From an uncultured Rhodospirillales bacterium (GTDB lineage: Bacteria > Pseudomonadota > Alphaproteobacteria > Acetobacterales > Acetobacteraceae): a stretch of 6,854 nt of DNA. The stretch covers positions 1-6,854 of the forward strand of contig CAIVDX010000610.1 of assembly GCA_903904805.1 (NCBI GenBank), read 5' to 3'. The notes below the pieces were generated by a model. The model was not told where the DNA came from. It saw only the letters and a program-made list of their open reading frames with translations, and made no database searches. The position numbers were made by a program, and so were the translations under genes. Below, piece by piece: positions 5,689 to 6,854 of this stretch (the stretch's first letter is position 1; every line of letters begins with the position of its first letter).

Positions 5689-6410
5689 TGTCGCAGACCG
5701 TCTCCGCCCTGCTCGGCCTGCGCGAGCTCATCCTCGGCGGCGAACTCGCCCGCGGCGAACGCCTGTCGGAAAACGCCATGGTCGAGCGCCTCGGCGTCTC
5801 GCGCACCCCCGTCCGGGCAGCCCTGGCCCGCCTCGCCGAGGAGGGCCTTCTCGAGCCCATCCAAACCGGCGGCTATGCCGTGCGCGCCTTCTCCGAACAG
5901 GAGATTCACGATGCCATCGATCTGCGCGGCACGCTCGAAGGCCTCGCCGCGCGGCTGGCCGCAGAACGCAGCGCGTCGGGCCGCCAGCTGGCCGACCTCG
6001 CGGAATCCATCGCCGACATCGACGCCCTGCTCACCCGCCCCACCCTCTCCGAAGACGATTTCGCCCTCTTCATGAGCGCCAACGAACGGTTCCACACCAC
6101 CCTGGTGGAATGTGCCGACAGCGAAGTGATCGCGCGCGAGATCGGCCGCGTTTGCGCCCTGCCCTTCGCCTCGCCCTCCGGCTTCGTGCGCGCCCAGGCG
6201 GTGCTGCCGGAAGCCCGCGCCATCCTCACCATCGCGCAAGACCATCATCACGCCATCGCCGACGCCATCGCCGCACGCGAAGGCACCCGCGCGGAGGCGC
6301 TGATGCGCGAACATGCCCGGCTGGCCCGGCGAAATCTGCAACTGGCACTGCGCGCGCAGCATGCCATCGATCGCATCCCCGGGGGCGCGTTGATTCGGGC
6401 ACGGAAGTAG
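5688..6410 (+). CDS. GntR family transcriptional regulator, FadR/FCD subgroup
   Basis: A 240-aa regulator. Residues about 5-66 form the GntR winged helix: LRELILGGELARGERLSE, then ERLGVSRTPVRAALARLAEEGLL and the wing GGYAVRAF. From about 70 it has an all-helical FCD ligand-binding domain, with EIHDAIDLRGTLEGLAARLAA near 72-92. The usual metal-site positions appear as Asn132-x3-His136 (NERFH), His186-188 in DHHHAI, and His209 in MREHARL; Asn instead of Asp at the first position is one accepted variant as far as I know. The effector is often a carboxylate, possibly the substrate or product of the oxygenase. The ATG at 5688 overlaps the oxygenase stop by one base, so translation is probably coupled. 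It likely represses its own operon through the GTATAC/ATACA sites before the oxygenase. It resembles VanR in placement, but orthology is not shown. Confidence 0.9.
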   Translation: MSQTVSALLGLRELILGGELARGERLSENAMVERLGVSRTPVRAALARLAEEGLLEPIQTGGYAVRAFSEQEIHDAIDLRGTLEGLAARLAAERSASGRQLADLAESIADIDALLTRPTLSEDDFALFMSANERFHTTLVECADSEVIAREIGRVCALPFASPSGFVRAQAVLPEARAILTIAQDHHHAIADAIAAREGTRAEALMREHARLARRNLQLALRAQHAIDRIPGGALIRARK

Positions 6411-6416
6411 GCAAGC

Positions 6417-6451
6417 GCTTCTTGTTTGAAAAAAGAAGCAACAAACTTTTT
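6417..6451 (+). terminator. Terminator-like hairpin after the GntR gene (A/T-rich element, copy 3)
   Basis: GCTTCTT (6417-6423) pairs with AAGAAGC (6433-6439), and TTT/AAA can partly extend the stem inside the loop. A run of five T lies at 6447-6451, about seven bases after the stem. The stem is A/T-rich and the T-run is offset, so this is a weaker intrinsic terminator than usual. It includes the 16-base repeat at 6429-6444 that also occurs at 3526-3541. It sits 6 bases after the regulator stop and 33 bases before the reductase start, so it may reduce read-through into the reductase. Confidence 0.45.
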
Positions 6452-6483
6452 CTCGTTTGGGCCGTCGGCCCCGGGAGGTTCGG

Positions 6484-6854
6484 ATGCGCAATGTTTCGGA
6501 TTGGGGCGAAGCGGTGATCAGCCAGATCATCGACATCACCGATGAGGTCAGGGAGTTTCGGCTCACCCCTGCCGCCGGCACCACCGCCTATCCCTCCGGC
6601 GCCCACCTGCGCATCCGCGTCCAGCTCTCCGATGGACGCTGGAGCGTGCGACACTACTCCCTCGTCGGCGCCGCCCCGCACGAGGGCAGCCTGCGCATCG
6701 CCGTCAAACGCGAAAACCCCGGCCGCGGCGGCTCACGCTGGATGCACGCCCTGCGCCCCGGCGCCACCGTCGAAATCGCCGCCCCCACCAGCCACTTCGA
6801 ACTCTCGCCGGATTGTGCCGATGCCCTGCTGATCGCCGGCGGCATCGGCATCAC
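6484..6854 (+). CDS. VanB/phthalate dioxygenase reductase-type oxidoreductase, N-terminal part (runs off right edge)
   Basis: The frame opens at ATG 6484 with a strong GGGAGG ribosome site at 6473-6478, 5 bases upstream, and runs to the window edge, giving 123 complete codons. RHYSLVGAAP at 56-65 carries the flavin-binding RxYS motif. RIAVKRENPGRGGSRWMH near 71-88 matches the phosphate-contacting region of phthalate dioxygenase reductase and VanB. AGGIGI at 118-123 starts the NAD(P)H-binding domain. In this family an FMN domain and NAD(P) domain are followed by a C-terminal plant-type 2Fe-2S ferredoxin domain, which would lie outside the window. The expected role is to pass electrons from NAD(P)H to the Rieske oxygenase at 4645-5688. 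It is 73 bases downstream of the regulator, with a terminator-like hairpin in the gap, so it may be expressed at a different level. Confidence 0.9.
   Translation, partial: MRNVSDWGEAVISQIIDITDEVREFRLTPAAGTTAYPSGAHLRIRVQLSDGRWSVRHYSLVGAAPHEGSLRIAVKRENPGRGGSRWMHALRPGATVEIAAPTSHFELSPDCADALLIAGGIGI

Noticed and set aside
5589..6584. Minus-strand frame (331 codons) opposite the regulator and reductase start
   Set aside because: It lies over a well-supported GntR gene with a coupled start, and its composition is that of a shadow frame.

Overview
The window is GC-rich (GC-rich third codon positions throughout) and looks like an alphaproteobacterial chromosome. Acetobacteraceae or a close relative is my best guess, based on the codon use, the gene families present and an A/T-rich GCTTCTT…AAGAAGC element in the intergenic DNA. 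No rRNA, tRNA, transposase, phage gene or CRISPR array is visible.

Layout. (1) Positions 1-461, minus strand: the 5' part of a secreted DUF3300-type protein. (2) 462-814: a gene-poor divergent spacer. (3) 815-2505, plus strand: a small one-helix membrane ORF of unknown function, then a polytopic ligase/polymerase of the Wzy/O-antigen ligase superfamily, closest to the exosortase A-associated O-glycosylation ligases. (4) 2506-2580: an array of 15-bp tandem repeats starting right at the ligase stop codon. (5) 2696-3481, plus: a short-chain dehydrogenase/reductase whose catalytic Ser position is Gly. (6) 3552-4418, minus: a PfkB-family sugar kinase of the Pfk-2 type, convergent with the SDR. (7) 4645-6410, plus: a VanA-like Rieske oxygenase overlapping by one base a GntR/FCD regulator. 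(8) 6484 to the right edge, plus: the N-terminal part of a VanB/phthalate dioxygenase reductase-type flavoprotein.

How the genes fit together. The oxygenase and reductase are the two components expected for a Rieske non-heme iron O-demethylase or hydroxylase acting on a methoxylated or carboxylated aromatic. Electrons would pass from NAD(P)H through flavin and the reductase's 2Fe-2S centre (the latter beyond the window) to the Rieske cluster and then the mononuclear iron. The GntR protein sits between them and probably controls the set: ATACA half-sites and a GTATAC core lie in the oxygenase promoter region. The SDR may process a related alcohol or aldehyde, but nothing in the window proves that link. 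The left half (DUF3300, small ORF, ligase) is a separate envelope/glycan-related neighbourhood.

I see no clearly new defence or mobile system. The points most worth a second look are the repeat array at the ligase stop codon, the SDR lacking its catalytic serine, the operator-like sites before the oxygenase, and the recurring A/T-rich element whose copies flank the oxygenase-regulator pair.
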